Assembly (NCBI GenBank): GCA_032586195.1
Contig: JAWHQP010000013.1
Location: 1 to 51,929 of the forward strand
DNA: 51,929 bases
DNA from: JAWHQP01 sp032586195
GTDB lineage: Bacteria; Pseudomonadota; Gammaproteobacteria; Enterobacterales; Pasteurellaceae
Direction of reading: 5' to 3'
In this document: piece after piece, positions 42,907 to 51,929 of the stretch
Numbering within the stretch: position 1 is the stretch's first letter
Layout of the letters: every line of letters starts with the position of its first letter
Position numbers and translations under genes: made by a program
Notes under the pieces: generated by a model
What the model was told of the DNA's origin: nothing
The model's input: the letters and a program-made list of their open reading frames with translations, nothing else
The model's database searches: none

Positions 42907-44823
42907 TTAAGATTCTTGCGATTTCGACACCGCACTTTCAGGCCCGTTCGGCTGGCCGTCAAGCGTATTATTTGCTGAAGAATTGTCAGAACCGGAATGC
43001 GAGTTCGAATGATCTTCCCAGCCAGCCGGCGGCGTAACAGGTTCACGATTCATTAATTGTTTGATCTGCACTTCCTCAATGGTTTCATATTTAACCAAAG
43101 CATCTTTCATCGCATGCAAAATATCCATGTTATCCAACAGAATCTGACGGGCCCGGGCATAGTTGCGGTTAACGATAGTCCGCACCTCTTCATCGATCAC
43201 ATGGGCGGTTTCGTCCGACATATGTTTCGCTTTCGCCATAGAACGCCCTAAGAACACTTCACCCTCGTCTTCGGCATAAAGAATCGGACCTAACTTATCG
43301 GAGAAGCCCCATTGGGTCACCATGTTACGAGCAATATTGGTTGCTACTTTGATATCGTTAGAAGCCCCCGTGGAGATATTTTCTTCGCCGTAAATAATAT
43401 CCTCAGCCAAACGCCCCGCGTAAAGGGTAGATAATTTACTTTCCAATTGTTTCTGGCTGATACTGATTTGATCGCCTTCCGGCAGGAAGAAAGTCACCCC
43501 TAATGCACGGCCGCGCGGAATGATAGTAACCTTATGCACCGGATCGTGTTCAGGCACGATGTAGCCAACGATAGCGTGTCCAGCCTCATGATAAGCGGTA
43601 GATTCTTTTTGTTTGTCAGTCATGATCATGGTACGGCGTTCCGGCCCCATGTTGATTTTATCTTTTGCCTTTTCAAACTCAAGCATGGTTACCACGCGTT
43701 TATTGGTACGGGCTGCAAATAACGCTGCTTCGTTCACTAAGTTGGCAAGATCCGCGCCAGAATAACCCGGGCAGCCACGCGCAAGGGTCATGGCATCCAC
43801 ATCGGGAGCAATCGGCACTTTACGCATATGTACTTTTAGAATTTGTTCACGGCCGCATACATCCGGCAAACCGACGACAACCTGTCGGTCAAAACGACCG
43901 GGGCGTGTTAACGCCGGGTCAAGCACGTCCGGACGATTAGTCGCAGCGATAACAATCACACCTTCATTGCCTTCAAAACCATCCATTTCCACCAACATCT
44001 GGTTGAGGGTTTGTTCACGTTCGTCATGACCGCCGCCGAGGCCCGCACCACGCTGACGACCTACTGCGTCAATTTCATCAATAAAAATTAGACAAGGCGC
44101 ATTTTTCTTCGCCTGTTCAAACATATCACGCACACGAGACGCCCCGACCCCTACAAACATTTCTACGAAATCAGAACCTGAAATGGTAAAAAACGGCACT
44201 TTTGCCTCACCCGCAATGGCTTTGGCGATCAAGGTTTTACCCGTTCCCGGAGGCCCTACCATCAAGATACCTTTAGGAATTTTGCCGCCTAATTTTTGGA
44301 ATTTGCTCGGATCACGTAGGAAATCAACGATTTCACCCACTTCCTCTTTTGCTTCATCACAACCCGCTACATCGGCAAAGGTGGTTTTGATCTGCTCTTT
44401 GGTCAGCATCTTGGCACGACTTTTACCAAAGCTCATCGCTTTACCGCCGCCACCTTGCATTTGACGCATAAAAAACAACCAGACACCAATCAAAAATAAC
44501 ATCGGAAACCAGGAAATGAGGATTTGTGATAACAAACCGCGTTTTTCAGGCATCGTACCTTCCACTTTAACTTTCTTGTTCAACAAATCATTCAGGATTT
44601 TATCATCATAGATCGGCATCACCGTGGAATATTTCGAACCATCCGTTTTCGTTACACGGATCTCGGAATCATCAAAGTTTGCCTGAGCCACTTGATTATT
44701 GCCGACATCCGTGACAAACGTCGTATAATCCACAGTGTTCCCGTTAGATGAAGAACTGAATCCCTGATATGCCGACATCATAATGACAGCGACCACCACC
44801 CACAGGATGATATTTTTTACCAT
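42907..44823 (-). CDS. ftsH: ATP-dependent zinc metalloprotease FtsH
   Basis: A 638-residue membrane-bound AAA+ protease that degrades misfolded membrane proteins and regulators. Two membrane segments occur near residues 4-22 and 100-119, the Walker A is GPPGTGKT (190-197), Walker B is CLIFIDEID, the arginine-finger region is PALTRPGRFDRQ, and the zinc site is HEAGH (412-416). I choose MVKNIILWVVV at 44823; a TTG three codons upstream with AGAGG before it is a possible alternative. A USS core (42929-42937) lies in the variable C-terminal tail. It is downstream of rlmE. Confidence 0.97.
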   Translation of the reverse strand: MVKNIILWVVVAVIMMSAYQGFSSSSNGNTVDYTTFVTDVGNNQVAQANFDDSEIRVTKTDGSKYSTVMPIYDDKILNDLLNKKVKVEGTMPEKRGLLSQILISWFPMLFLIGVWLFFMRQMQGGGGKAMSFGKSRAKMLTKEQIKTTFADVAGCDEAKEEVGEIVDFLRDPSKFQKLGGKIPKGILMVGPPGTGKTLIAKAIAGEAKVPFFTISGSDFVEMFVGVGASRVRDMFEQAKKNAPCLIFIDEIDAVGRQRGAGLGGGHDEREQTLNQMLVEMDGFEGNEGVIVIAATNRPDVLDPALTRPGRFDRQVVVGLPDVCGREQILKVHMRKVPIAPDVDAMTLARGCPGYSGADLANLVNEAALFAARTNKRVVTMLEFEKAKDKINMGPERRTMIMTDKQKESTAYHEAGHAIVGYIVPEHDPVHKVTIIPRGRALGVTFFLPEGDQISISQKQLESKLSTLYAGRLAEDIIYGEENISTGASNDIKVATNIARNMVTQWGFSDKLGPILYAEDEGEVFLGRSMAKAKHMSDETAHVIDEEVRTIVNRNYARARQILLDNMDILHAMKDALVKYETIEEVQIKQLMNREPVTPPAGWEDHSNSHSGSDNSSANNTLDGQPNGPESAVSKSQES

Positions 44824-44954
44824 ATCGTTCAAGGTGTAACCTCTTTTTAAGTTAAATAAGTGTTTGAGTTTAAATAGCTTACTACATCTTAATAGCGACA
44901 CAAAACTATTAATCAGATAACTAAACCGTCCCGTTAAAAAATAAACAAAATAGA

Positions 44955-45581
44955 TTAATTTTTATAGCCTGTCGCCACAATATACACTTCTCGTGAGCGA
45001 TCCCGCGACGCCTCGGGTTTACGGACTTTTACCGCCGTAAACATGGCCCGAATATTGCGCAAATAGTCGTCAAACCCTTCGCCTTGGAAAACTTTCACTA
45101 CAAAACCGCCCTTAGGCGCCAACACCTGACGGCACATATCCAACGCCAGTTCCACCAGATACATGGCTCGCGGAATATCCACCGACGGCATCCCGCTGAA
45201 ATTCGGCGCCATATCAGACATCACCACATCAACCTTGCCATCGCCTACACGTTCAAGTAACGCCGCAAGTACGTTTTCATCACGAAAATCTCCCTGCAGA
45301 AAATCCACGCCGGCGATAGGGTCCATATCTAAAATATCACAGGCGATCACTCTGCCCTTATGCCCGATTTGGCTTACCGCATATTGCGACCAGCCGCCGG
45401 GAGCCGCCCCGAGATCGACCACCGTCATACCCGCTTTAAACAAACGATCGGTGTGTTGAATTTCGTCTAATTTAAAATATGCACGAGAACGTAATTTCTG
45501 TTTATGCGCTTTCTGCACGAAAGGGTCTTTAAAGTGTTCATTTAACCAACGGCTTGAACTTGCCGAACGTTTTCTTCCCAT
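44955..45581 (-). CDS. rlmE: 23S rRNA 2'-O-ribose methyltransferase RlmE
   Basis: A 208-residue SAM-dependent enzyme that methylates U2552 of 23S rRNA. It starts MGRKRSASSSRWLNEHF. The SAM site is VVDLGAAPGGWSQYA, and the catalytic K-D-K-E set lies in RAYFKLDEI, VVMSDMAPNFSG, FVVKVFQGEG and SREVYIVATG. The frame is open upstream to 45611, but 45581 fits the family start. Also known as rrmJ/ftsJ, usually next to ftsH as here. Confidence 0.96.
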   Translation of the reverse strand: MGRKRSASSSRWLNEHFKDPFVQKAHKQKLRSRAYFKLDEIQHTDRLFKAGMTVVDLGAAPGGWSQYAVSQIGHKGRVIACDILDMDPIAGVDFLQGDFRDENVLAALLERVGDGKVDVVMSDMAPNFSGMPSVDIPRAMYLVELALDMCRQVLAPKGGFVVKVFQGEGFDDYLRNIRAMFTAVKVRKPEASRDRSREVYIVATGYKN

Positions 45582-45635
45582 AATGCTATAAATATTTTGG
45601 TATTTTCCCAATATAAGGTTAAAATCCTGTGCTTC

Positions 45636-45704
45636 AAGTGCGGTGTCGAAAAATCTAGTTTTTTATTTCGTTTTTTCAAAACTCAATTTTTCAGCACCGC
45701 ACCT
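45636..45704. repeat. Paired uptake signals between rlmE and yhbY
   Basis: AAGTGCGGT (45636-45644) and the near-match ACCGCACCT (45696-45704) face each other between divergent genes, so here they are unlikely to serve as a terminator. Confidence 0.6.
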
Positions 45705-45726
45705 CACACTATTTTTAGGATTCACT

Positions 45727-46029
45727 ATGTCAATTACTTTATCTACCAAACAAAAACAGTTTCTGAAAGGCTTGGCCCATCATTTAAACCCGGTAGTCAT
45801 GCTCGGCGGCAACGGCTTAACTGAAGGCGTATTGGCTGAAATTGATAATGCGCTAAATCACCACGAACTGATCAAAGTCAAAGTAGCGGGAGCAGATCGC
45901 GAGACCAAACAATTAATTATTAACGCCATCGTGCGCGAAACCCGTTCAGCGGCCGTACAAACCATCGGCCATGTGCTGGTGCTTTATCGTCCGGCTGAGG
46001 AACCCGCCATTCAGCTGCCTCGCAAATAA
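45727..46029 (+). CDS. yhbY: YhbY-type CRM-domain RNA-binding protein
   Basis: A 100-residue protein with one CRM domain that binds pre-50S ribosomal RNA. Hallmarks are LSTKQKQFLKGLAHHLNPVVMLGGNGLTEGV and the GNNG-like glycine loop (LGGNGL), then LIKVKVAG. I use ATG 45727 (MSITLSTK); the open frame runs back to 45643. Divergent from rlmE and convergent with greA, as in related genomes. Confidence 0.93.
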   Translation: MSITLSTKQKQFLKGLAHHLNPVVMLGGNGLTEGVLAEIDNALNHHELIKVKVAGADRETKQLIINAIVRETRSAAVQTIGHVLVLYRPAEEPAIQLPRK

Positions 46030-46041
46030 AGAGACAAACGA

Positions 46042-46068
46042 AACTGGCACATTCATGATGTGCCAGTT
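46042..46068. terminator. Hairpin between yhbY and greA
   Basis: AACTGGCACAT (46042-46052) and ATGTGCCAGTT (46058-46068) form a perfect 11-bp stem with loop TCATG. No long T-run follows on either side. Confidence 0.7.
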
Positions 46069-46083
46069 CACGTTTTCTATCAA

Positions 46084-46560
46084 TTAAATATATTGTACTT
46101 CAATAATATCAAACTCAACTGAACCGCCCGGCGTAACAATGTTCACGGTATCATCCACTTCTTTACCCACCAAACCGCGCGCGATTGGAGAATTTACCGA
46201 AATCAGCCCTTCTTTAATATTCGCCTCGTCGTCACCCACAATGCGATAGGTTACTTCTTCATCCGTACCGGTATTCACCAACACTACCGTTGCCCCAAAA
46301 ATCACTTTGCCGTTATTCTGGAATTTGGTGACGTCAATAATCTGACAATTAGATAGTTTGCCTTCAATTTCCTGAATACGTCCTTCGCAAAAACCTTGCT
46401 GCTCACGAGCGGCATGATATTCCGCGTTTTCCTTTAAATCGCCATGTTCACGGGCCTCGGCGATAGCTTTGATAATCTCAGGACGACGAACGTTTCTCAA
46501 AAAATCAAGTTCTTCTCTTAATTGCTCTGCGCCGCGAACGGTCATTGGAATTTGCTGCAT
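46084..46560 (-). CDS. greA: Transcription elongation factor GreA
   Basis: A 158-residue factor that helps stalled RNA polymerase cleave its transcript. It has the N-terminal coiled coil with REHGDLKENAEYHAAREQQGFCEGRI, whose acidic DLKEN tip enters the polymerase channel, and the C-terminal PIARGLVGKEVDDTVNIVTPGGSVEFDI domain. Divergent from dacB with 180 bases between them. Confidence 0.97.
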   Translation of the reverse strand: MQQIPMTVRGAEQLREELDFLRNVRRPEIIKAIAEAREHGDLKENAEYHAAREQQGFCEGRIQEIEGKLSNCQIIDVTKFQNNGKVIFGATVVLVNTGTDEEVTYRIVGDDEANIKEGLISVNSPIARGLVGKEVDDTVNIVTPGGSVEFDIIEVQYI

Positions 46561-46740
46561 AACGATCCTTTTTTAATCAAAACAAAACCACGGCATTGCG
46601 GAGTGTATCCTTAACAATGCCGTAGCTGAAATAAAAATGGGATTATTGAGAAAAAGTTATTTACTCAATTTAATTCGGGTTCTATTATTGTTCGTCTGAA
46701 AAAAAATAGCAACCATAACGCAGTTTTATCTTAATCAACT

Positions 46741-48168
46741 ATGTCCAACTTTACTCAAAAATTGCTCGCAACCGCTTTATTTTTAACGAGCGGTGCATTT
46801 GCCGATGTGAATATTCCCTCGATTTTACAAGAACTTCCGCCGGGAGCAAGTGTTGGCTTTATTGCGGAAAACGTTAAGCAAAATAAAATTATTGCAGAAT
46901 ATAACGGCAACACCTTTATGCTGCCCGCCAGTACTCAGAAAGTGTTCACCGCTCTTGCCGCCAAATTAGTGCTGGGTGATCAATTTCAATTTGAAACCAG
47001 CTTATTGACCAACGGCAGCATTCAAAACAATCAGCTCAATGGTGATTTGATCGTCAAGTTTACTGGCGATCCCGATCTTACCAGCGGCCAGCTCTATCAA
47101 TTATTCGCTCAGCTAAAAAAACAAGGCGTCTTTTCCATTAACGGTAATTTAATTGTGGATACCTCTGTTTTTGCCAGCCATGATCGCGGTTCCGGCTGGA
47201 TCTGGAACGATTTAACCATGTGCTTTAACGCTCCGCCCGCGGCGGTCAACTTAGACGGCAACTGCTTTTCGGTGAATTTAGATGCCAATCAGCCTGTGGG
47301 CGAACTGGTTAAATTTAACATACCGACACAATATCCGATTCAGGTCTTCGGGCAGGTATATGTGGTCAGTGCCGCGGAAGCACCTTATTGTCAATTAGAT
47401 GTGGTGGTACATGATAATAACCGTTATCAAATCAAAGGCTGTACTGCCCGTCAGTCCCAGCCTTTCGGTCTAAGCTTTGCCGTACAAGATCCCGATGCCT
47501 ATGCCGCGGCAATTATCCGGCGCCAATTAAAACAAGTGGGCATTCAATTCTCCGGTCAAGTTCAACAGCCGTATCAGCCACAAAAGGGCACGATACTTGC
47601 TACTCATTTATCTAAGCCTTTGCCCGAGTTATTGAAAAAAATGTTGAAAAAATCAGATAATCAAATTGCCGATGCGTTATTCAGAACAATCGCTTATAAA
47701 ATCTATAACCGTCCGGCTTCATTCCAACTGGGAGCAATGGCGTTAAAAAGTGTTCTGTCTAAACAGGCTGGCATCAAATTCGGTCACACTATCGTCGCCG
47801 ATGGTTCCGGCTTATCCCGTCATAATCTAGTCGCTCCCGAAACTATGCTGCAAGCCTTAAACTATATTGCTAAAAACGACGATAAATTGCATTTAATTAA
47901 TTTATTCCCGCTTGCGGGTGTTGACGGTACCGTCAGTGGTCGCGGCTCATTAATTAAGCCGCCGCTGGTCAAAAATGTGCATGCCAAAACAGGTTCGCTA
48001 AAGGGGGTATATAATCTCGCAGGGTTTATGACCAATGCCCGCGGAGAACAAGTGGCTTTCGTGCAGTTTATCAATGGCTACTCCACCGGCGAGTTGGAAA
48101 ATAAAACCAAACGGGCCCCGTTGGTTCAATTCGAAAGCAAGCTCTATAACGCCGTCTATGCTGAATAA
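46741..48168 (+). CDS. dacB: D-alanyl-D-alanine carboxypeptidase/endopeptidase (PBP4)
   Basis: A 475-residue periplasmic penicillin-binding protein that trims and cleaves peptidoglycan cross-links. The signal is MSNFTQKLLATALFLTSGAFA. The three motifs are STQK (Ser64-Lys67), SDN (Ser305-Asn307) and KTG (Lys416-Gly418), with the long insertion between the first two that marks the PBP4 class. Divergent from greA. Confidence 0.95.
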   Translation: MSNFTQKLLATALFLTSGAFADVNIPSILQELPPGASVGFIAENVKQNKIIAEYNGNTFMLPASTQKVFTALAAKLVLGDQFQFETSLLTNGSIQNNQLNGDLIVKFTGDPDLTSGQLYQLFAQLKKQGVFSINGNLIVDTSVFASHDRGSGWIWNDLTMCFNAPPAAVNLDGNCFSVNLDANQPVGELVKFNIPTQYPIQVFGQVYVVSAAEAPYCQLDVVVHDNNRYQIKGCTARQSQPFGLSFAVQDPDAYAAAIIRRQLKQVGIQFSGQVQQPYQPQKGTILATHLSKPLPELLKKMLKKSDNQIADALFRTIAYKIYNRPASFQLGAMALKSVLSKQAGIKFGHTIVADGSGLSRHNLVAPETMLQALNYIAKNDDKLHLINLFPLAGVDGTVSGRGSLIKPPLVKNVHAKTGSLKGVYNLAGFMTNARGEQVAFVQFINGYSTGELENKTKRAPLVQFESKLYNAVYAE

Positions 48169-48290
48169 CTTATTTACCACGTCTTATAAATTTATACGTT
48201 ATAAGGCATTACATATAAAAATCCAATTTTCAAAGTCATGAATATGTTTTAGAATAAATCCATTTATTTTAAGTTGCTCACGATTTACTT

Positions 48291-48848
48291 ATGAAATTCA
48301 ATATTCCTACTTTTCTAACAATGTTCCGAGTGGTGTTAATCCCATTCTTTGTCATTACGTTTTATTTGCCCTTTGACCGGTCACCTTTTTTAACTACCGT
48401 CATTTTTCTTATTGCCTCTGTAACAGACTGGCTGGACGGCTATTTAGCCCGTAAATGGAAACAAACCACGCGTTTCGGTGCTTTTTTAGACCCCGTTGCG
48501 GATAAAGTGATTGTCGCTACAGCGCTGGTTCTGATTGTGGAATACTATCACGCATTTTGGATTACCCTGCCCGCAATTGTGATGATTGCCCGTGAAATCA
48601 TTATTTCCGCCTTGCGCGAATGGATGGCTGAAATCGGCAGCCGTACGACTGTTGCGGTATCATGGATCGGTAAGGTTAAAACAACCGCGCAAATGCTTGC
48701 TTTAGGCTGTTTATTATGGCGTTTGGCTCCTTGGATGGAATACCTCGGTATTGCGTTGCTTTACGTTGCCGCAGCCTTAACGGTATGGTCTATGCTTCGG
48801 TACTTAAACGCCGCTAAAGGCCATTTATTAGATGATATTAACTTCTAA
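48291..48848 (+). CDS. pgsA: CDP-diacylglycerol-glycerol-3-phosphate 3-phosphatidyltransferase
   Basis: A 185-residue membrane enzyme that makes phosphatidylglycerol phosphate. The CDP-alcohol phosphatidyltransferase motif is present as DWLDGYLARKWKQTTRFGAFLDPVADKV (pattern D-G-x2-A-R-x8-G-x3-D-x3-D). It is followed by four or so hydrophobic segments. The tRNA cluster starts 180 bases downstream. Confidence 0.95.
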   Translation: MKFNIPTFLTMFRVVLIPFFVITFYLPFDRSPFLTTVIFLIASVTDWLDGYLARKWKQTTRFGAFLDPVADKVIVATALVLIVEYYHAFWITLPAIVMIAREIIISALREWMAEIGSRTTVAVSWIGKVKTTAQMLALGCLLWRLAPWMEYLGIALLYVAAALTVWSMLRYLNAAKGHLLDDINF

Positions 48849-48955
48849 CAATTTAACTATTTTATTAAAAATATAAATCTGTTTAACAAAAAATATTAAA
48901 CTTGATCTAATTTTAATCAAATAAATCAGATTTACAAAATATACTAAATTAACGT

Positions 48956-48983
48956 TTGACATGACATAAGAAATCCGTAAAAT
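48956..48983 (+). promoter_or_regulatory. tRNA promoter
   Basis: TTGACA (48956-48961), 16 bases, TAAAAT (48978-48983). It is 45 bases before the tRNA-Gly gene. Confidence 0.7.
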
Positions 48984-49028
48984 GCTCATGCGTTAAATCG
49001 TATTACGTGAGTTTACGATAAACACAAT

Positions 49029-49104
<76 letters not shown>

Positions 49105-49120
49105 CTCTTCTTACTTCTTA

Positions 49121-49207
49121 GCCCGAGTGGTGAAATCGGTAGACACAAGGGATTTAAAATCCCTCGACTTTCGAGTCGTGGCGGTTCAAGTCCGCCCTCG
49201 GGCACCA
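49121..49207 (+). tRNA. tRNA-Leu (TAA)
   Basis: An 87-base class II tRNA: acceptor GCCCGAG/CTCGGGC, anticodon loop TTTAAAA with anticodon TAA, a long variable arm (TCGACTTTCGAGTCG), T-loop GTTCAAGTC, and encoded CCA. It lies 16 bases after tRNA-Gly, in one transcript. A weak hairpin AGCCAT/ATGGTT (49237-49253) with a T-rich tail may terminate it. Confidence 0.97.
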
Positions 49208-49505
49208 TTAATAAATAGCAATAAATTCAAATAAGTAGCCATTTAAGATGGTTTCTTTGTATTTGGATTTTCTACCCAAGCTTGTCTCTTGTTCTCAATG
49301 GTTCTTCATCGGGACATTAAATAAACATACATGTCTATTCCGCAAAATAATATTAAGACAACACCAAACGATATTGAATGATTCGGCTTATACTTAAAAT
49401 TGCCTTATTGTAATAATAATTTAACAAAATGTGATCAATTTAGAAGATTTTCCGTTTTCTTTCTGTTATAAATGCAAAATCCTTTTAATACACATGAGAA
49501 TAACT

Positions 49506-51197
49506 ATGACAGAACAAACTTTATTACTTCAAAAATTACGTCAAATCGTTGGTGATAAACATCTTTTAACCGACCCGACACACACATTACCCTATCGACA
49601 GGGTTATCGTTTTGGTGAAGGAAAAGCTATTGCGGTCGCCTTGCCCGCCAATCTATTGGAACAATGGCAAATTCTGAAAGCCTGTGTCGAAGCGGATGTT
49701 ATCGTAATAACCCAGGCGGCAAATACCGGATTAACCGGCGGTTCAACGCCTGATGGCAATGATTACGATCGGGATATTGTGATCGTTAATACGCTTAGAA
49801 TGGAGCATATCCATGTAATTAATAACGGCGAACAAGTGGTTTGCTTAATGGGTAGTACACTCAATAAATTGGAAAAAACCTTACAACCTTATGGTCGTGA
49901 ACCGCACTCCGTAATCGGTTCATCCTGTATCGGAGCTTCCGTTTTGGGTGGTATTTGTAATAATTCCGGCGGCGCATTGGTACAACGCGGCCCCGCCTAT
50001 ACCGAAATGGCTTTATTCGCTCAGATTGATGAAAACGGCAAACTGCATTTGATTAACCATTTAGGTATCAACTTAGGCGATACACCCGAAGAAATCCTCA
50101 CCCGTTTGCAAAATCAACAATACGGTCAGGATGATATTCAGCAGGATGCCGGTAAAGGTCACGACCATACCTATTGTGACCATGTGCGTCAAGTTGATGA
50201 AGATAGCGCCGCCCGCTTTAACGCCGATCCGCGGCGTCATTTCGAAGCATCGGGCTGTGCGGGTAAACTCATGGTCTTTGCCGTTCGCCTAGATACTTTC
50301 CCATTGGAAAAACGCACTCAGGTGTTCTATATCGGCACCAATTCCACCGACGATTTAAATCAAATCCGTCGTCATATTTTAAAAGAATTCAAACAATTAC
50401 CCGTGTCCGGCGAATATATTCACCGCGACGCTTTTGATATGGCAACGAAATACGGCAAAGATACCTTCCTCGCCATCAAATGGTTCGGTACGGATAATTT
50501 ACCTAAACTTTTTGCCCTGAAAACAAAAGTAGATCGTTTCTGCAACCGATTGAAATTTTTACCGAATTATATGTCCGATCGGTTAATGCAATGGACAAGT
50601 TACGTTCTTCCGCGCCACTTACCTGAAAAAATGCTGCAATATCGTGACAAATATGAACATCATCTTATTTTAAAAATGGCGGGTGACGGCATTGAGGAAG
50701 CGGGTCATTTCTTATTGGATTTCTTTGCCAAAAAAGAAGGTGATTATTACCGCTGCGATAAAAAAGAAGCGGAAGCAGCTATGCTACACCGTTTTGCAGT
50801 GGCAAGCGCCGCTATACGTTATCGTAACGTACATCAATCCAGAGTGGAAGACATTGTAGCGTTGGATATTGCCTTGAAACGAAACGATCAGAATTGGTTT
50901 GAAAAACTGCCCGGTGATATAGAGCATAAAATCAGCCATAAACTTTATTACGGACATTTCTTATGCTACGTTTTTCACCAGGATTATATTGTGAAAAAAG
51001 GCAATAATTGCGAAAAATTGGAAGAGAAAATGCTGGAATTGCTCGATCAACGCGGCGCTCAATACCCGGCGGAACATAATGTCGGTCATTTATACCATGC
51101 CAAACCGCAATTGAAAGCTTTCTACAAACAGCTCGATCCGACCAATAGCTTCAATCCGGGAATCGGCAAAACGTCAAAATTGAAATATTGGAAATAA
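49506..51197 (+). CDS. dld: Quinone-dependent D-lactate dehydrogenase
   Basis: A 563-residue peripheral membrane flavoprotein that oxidises D-lactate to pyruvate and reduces quinone. The FAD-binding (PCMH) domain shows ITQAANTGLTGGSTPDGNDYDRDIVIVNTLRM and SSCIGASVLGGICNNSGGALVQRGPAYTE. The membrane-binding and C-terminal parts include FHQDYIVKKG and YPAEHNVGHLY. I start at ATG 49506 (MTEQTLLLQ); ATG 49494 is a close alternative. The preceding gap (49208-49505) holds no gene. Confidence 0.95.
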   Translation: MTEQTLLLQKLRQIVGDKHLLTDPTHTLPYRQGYRFGEGKAIAVALPANLLEQWQILKACVEADVIVITQAANTGLTGGSTPDGNDYDRDIVIVNTLRMEHIHVINNGEQVVCLMGSTLNKLEKTLQPYGREPHSVIGSSCIGASVLGGICNNSGGALVQRGPAYTEMALFAQIDENGKLHLINHLGINLGDTPEEILTRLQNQQYGQDDIQQDAGKGHDHTYCDHVRQVDEDSAARFNADPRRHFEASGCAGKLMVFAVRLDTFPLEKRTQVFYIGTNSTDDLNQIRRHILKEFKQLPVSGEYIHRDAFDMATKYGKDTFLAIKWFGTDNLPKLFALKTKVDRFCNRLKFLPNYMSDRLMQWTSYVLPRHLPEKMLQYRDKYEHHLILKMAGDGIEEAGHFLLDFFAKKEGDYYRCDKKEAEAAMLHRFAVASAAIRYRNVHQSRVEDIVALDIALKRNDQNWFEKLPGDIEHKISHKLYYGHFLCYVFHQDYIVKKGNNCEKLEEKMLELLDQRGAQYPAEHNVGHLYHAKPQLKAFYKQLDPTNSFNPGIGKTSKLKYWK

Positions 51198-51240
51198 CCG
51201 AGATTTTGACCCTCTGATTCGCATTCGTCGTATCCCGGGA

Positions 51241-51301
51241 AAGTGCGGTGCTAAGTTCGCCACTTTTTAGGTTGAAAACGATGTTTTTCAACACCGCACT
51301 T
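51241..51301. terminator. Paired uptake signals after dld
   Basis: AAGTGCGGT (51241-51249) and ACCGCACTT (51293-51301) are perfect inverted USS cores between convergent genes and end in T-rich DNA. Likely a two-way terminator. No gene is seen in 51302-51448. Confidence 0.7.
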
Positions 51302-51448
51302 TTTATAGCGCTGCTTTCTGTTTCGCGACGATTACCAACAGATTATTTGCGATATGCCATTAGCACAAACCTGAAAGCTCTCACTATTTAAAACAATAAA
51401 AACCATTAAAATTACCAGATTACACTTCCCTAATCTGTTTCACATCGG

Positions 51449-51929
51449 TTATTTAGAACAACTAGTTTCACCTCTTTTCTTACAAGTTTTGAACTCTTTT
51501 TCAAAATCTAACGCTTCATTCTCCTTAAGATAGTTATCCTCCACCGCCCGCTTGGAAACTTCCGAACTCACCACCGCACTTTGCGTCGAATCGCCCAATA
51601 ACCCGCCGGCTAAGCCGCCCGCAAGTTGGCTTAACACCGTAATCGTGTTCTTCTGGGCTTCGGTTAAATCATTCGCGGTTTTTGTAGTGCCGTCCACGCC
51701 GTACAGGGTTTTGGCGATAACATTCGCCATCAGCTCGCCACCACCGCCGGCCACCGCTCCCGCGGCGACGTTGCTGTTGCTGATTCTTGCTTCTATCGCC
51801 CCCAGTATCGCATGCGCCATGACATTAGCCGTGGTGTTTACTTCTCCGTTTTCATTGGTGGTCGCGTTCTTTACCGCTAAGTTGGCATAAGGGGAAAGGC
51901 CGCCCGCGATGGCCGCGCCGGTGTTGCCC
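51449..51929 (-). CDS. C-terminal end of a CdiA/haemagglutinin-like protein (cut by window edge)
   Basis: The reading frame enters from the right edge on the minus strand and ends at 51449. About 159 residues are visible. They are rich in Gly and Ala (SNVAAGAVAGGGGELMANVIA, TVLSQLAGGLAGGLLGDST) and match the pretoxin-VENN region of two-partner secreted toxins. The hallmark VENN appears as VEDN in KRAVEDNYLKENEALDFEKEF. In CdiA the variable toxin begins here, but this protein ends only about 26 residues later with CKKRGETSCSK. So no toxin domain follows and no immunity gene is seen. A USS core is at 51573-51581. Family role: contact-dependent growth inhibition or adhesion. Confidence 0.8.
   Translation of the reverse strand, partial: GNTGAAIAGGLSPYANLAVKNATTNENGEVNTTANVMAHAILGAIEARISNSNVAAGAVAGGGGELMANVIAKTLYGVDGTTKTANDLTEAQKNTITVLSQLAGGLAGGLLGDSTQSAVVSSEVSKRAVEDNYLKENEALDFEKEFKTCKKRGETSCSK

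Noticed and set aside
51305..51448. Immunity gene after the CdiA-like end
   Set aside because: The only ATG frame found is about 24 residues (MVFIVLNSESFQV...), without a ribosome binding site of note.

Overview
The window looks like a chromosome segment of a Pasteurellaceae bacterium. The 9-mer AAGTGCGGT, the core of the Haemophilus-type DNA uptake signal (USS), occurs many times in both orientations. It often forms inverted pairs between genes, and it also lies inside coding regions, such as signal peptides reading S-T-A-L. Gene content (glmM-folP-ftsH-rlmE beside yhbY-greA-dacB, pgsA followed by tRNAs, mltB, dapD, trpBA) fits a gamma-proteobacterium of this family. The protein sequences remind me of the rumen succinate producers (Basfia / Mannheimia succiniciproducens or Actinobacillus succinogenes), but I cannot fix the species.

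Layout. (1) 1-7.6 kb is a double CRISPR-Cas island. The left edge carries the end of a type I-C cas operon (cas1 3' end, cas2), its leader and an array of 8 repeats. Abutting it is a complete type II-C system: a tracrRNA on the minus strand with its own promoter and terminator, a divergent cas9, then cas1, cas2 and an 18-repeat array transcribed towards the cas genes. (2) 7.7-14.7 kb: riboflavin synthase, a MATE efflux pump, then a Fur-type TonB-dependent receptor, an SbmA/YddA-type ABC transporter and a cytochrome b562-like protein. (3) 14.7-22.2 kb: a lipoprotein, mltB and a six-gene surface glycan cluster (two GT2 transferases, a polymerase-like membrane protein, a GT25 transferase, a flippase and a pyruvyl-transferase-family protein). 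(4) 22.4-30.5 kb: a YdcF/ElyC-like protein, ycgL, a minC without adjacent minDE, a repeat lipoprotein, small genes with a possible phage remnant, dapD, a sugar efflux pump, trpBA under a TrpR-like operator (trpB frameshifted) and epmC. (5) 30.9-38.7 kb: an eight-gene FTR1/P19 iron-uptake operon ending in a thioredoxin-like lipoprotein and a monohaem cytochrome c. (6) 38.7-39.8 kb: divergent ohr (frameshifted) and ohrR with paired palindromic operators. (7) 39.9-40.45 kb: a decayed second copy of the type I-C cas1-cas2-leader-array segment. (8) 40.6-51.2 kb: conserved housekeeping genes, two tRNAs and dld. (9) The right edge is the C-terminal end of a CdiA/haemagglutinin-like protein.

The most notable observations are these. 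Each CRISPR array holds one spacer with a perfect USS core. A relic of the I-C locus lies about 39 kb away. The C-terminal quarter of cas9 is much richer in A+T than the rest. A dyad spans the tracrRNA promoter. An orphan terminator at 30.58 kb suggests a small RNA. All predictions come from reading the sequence; no database search was run.
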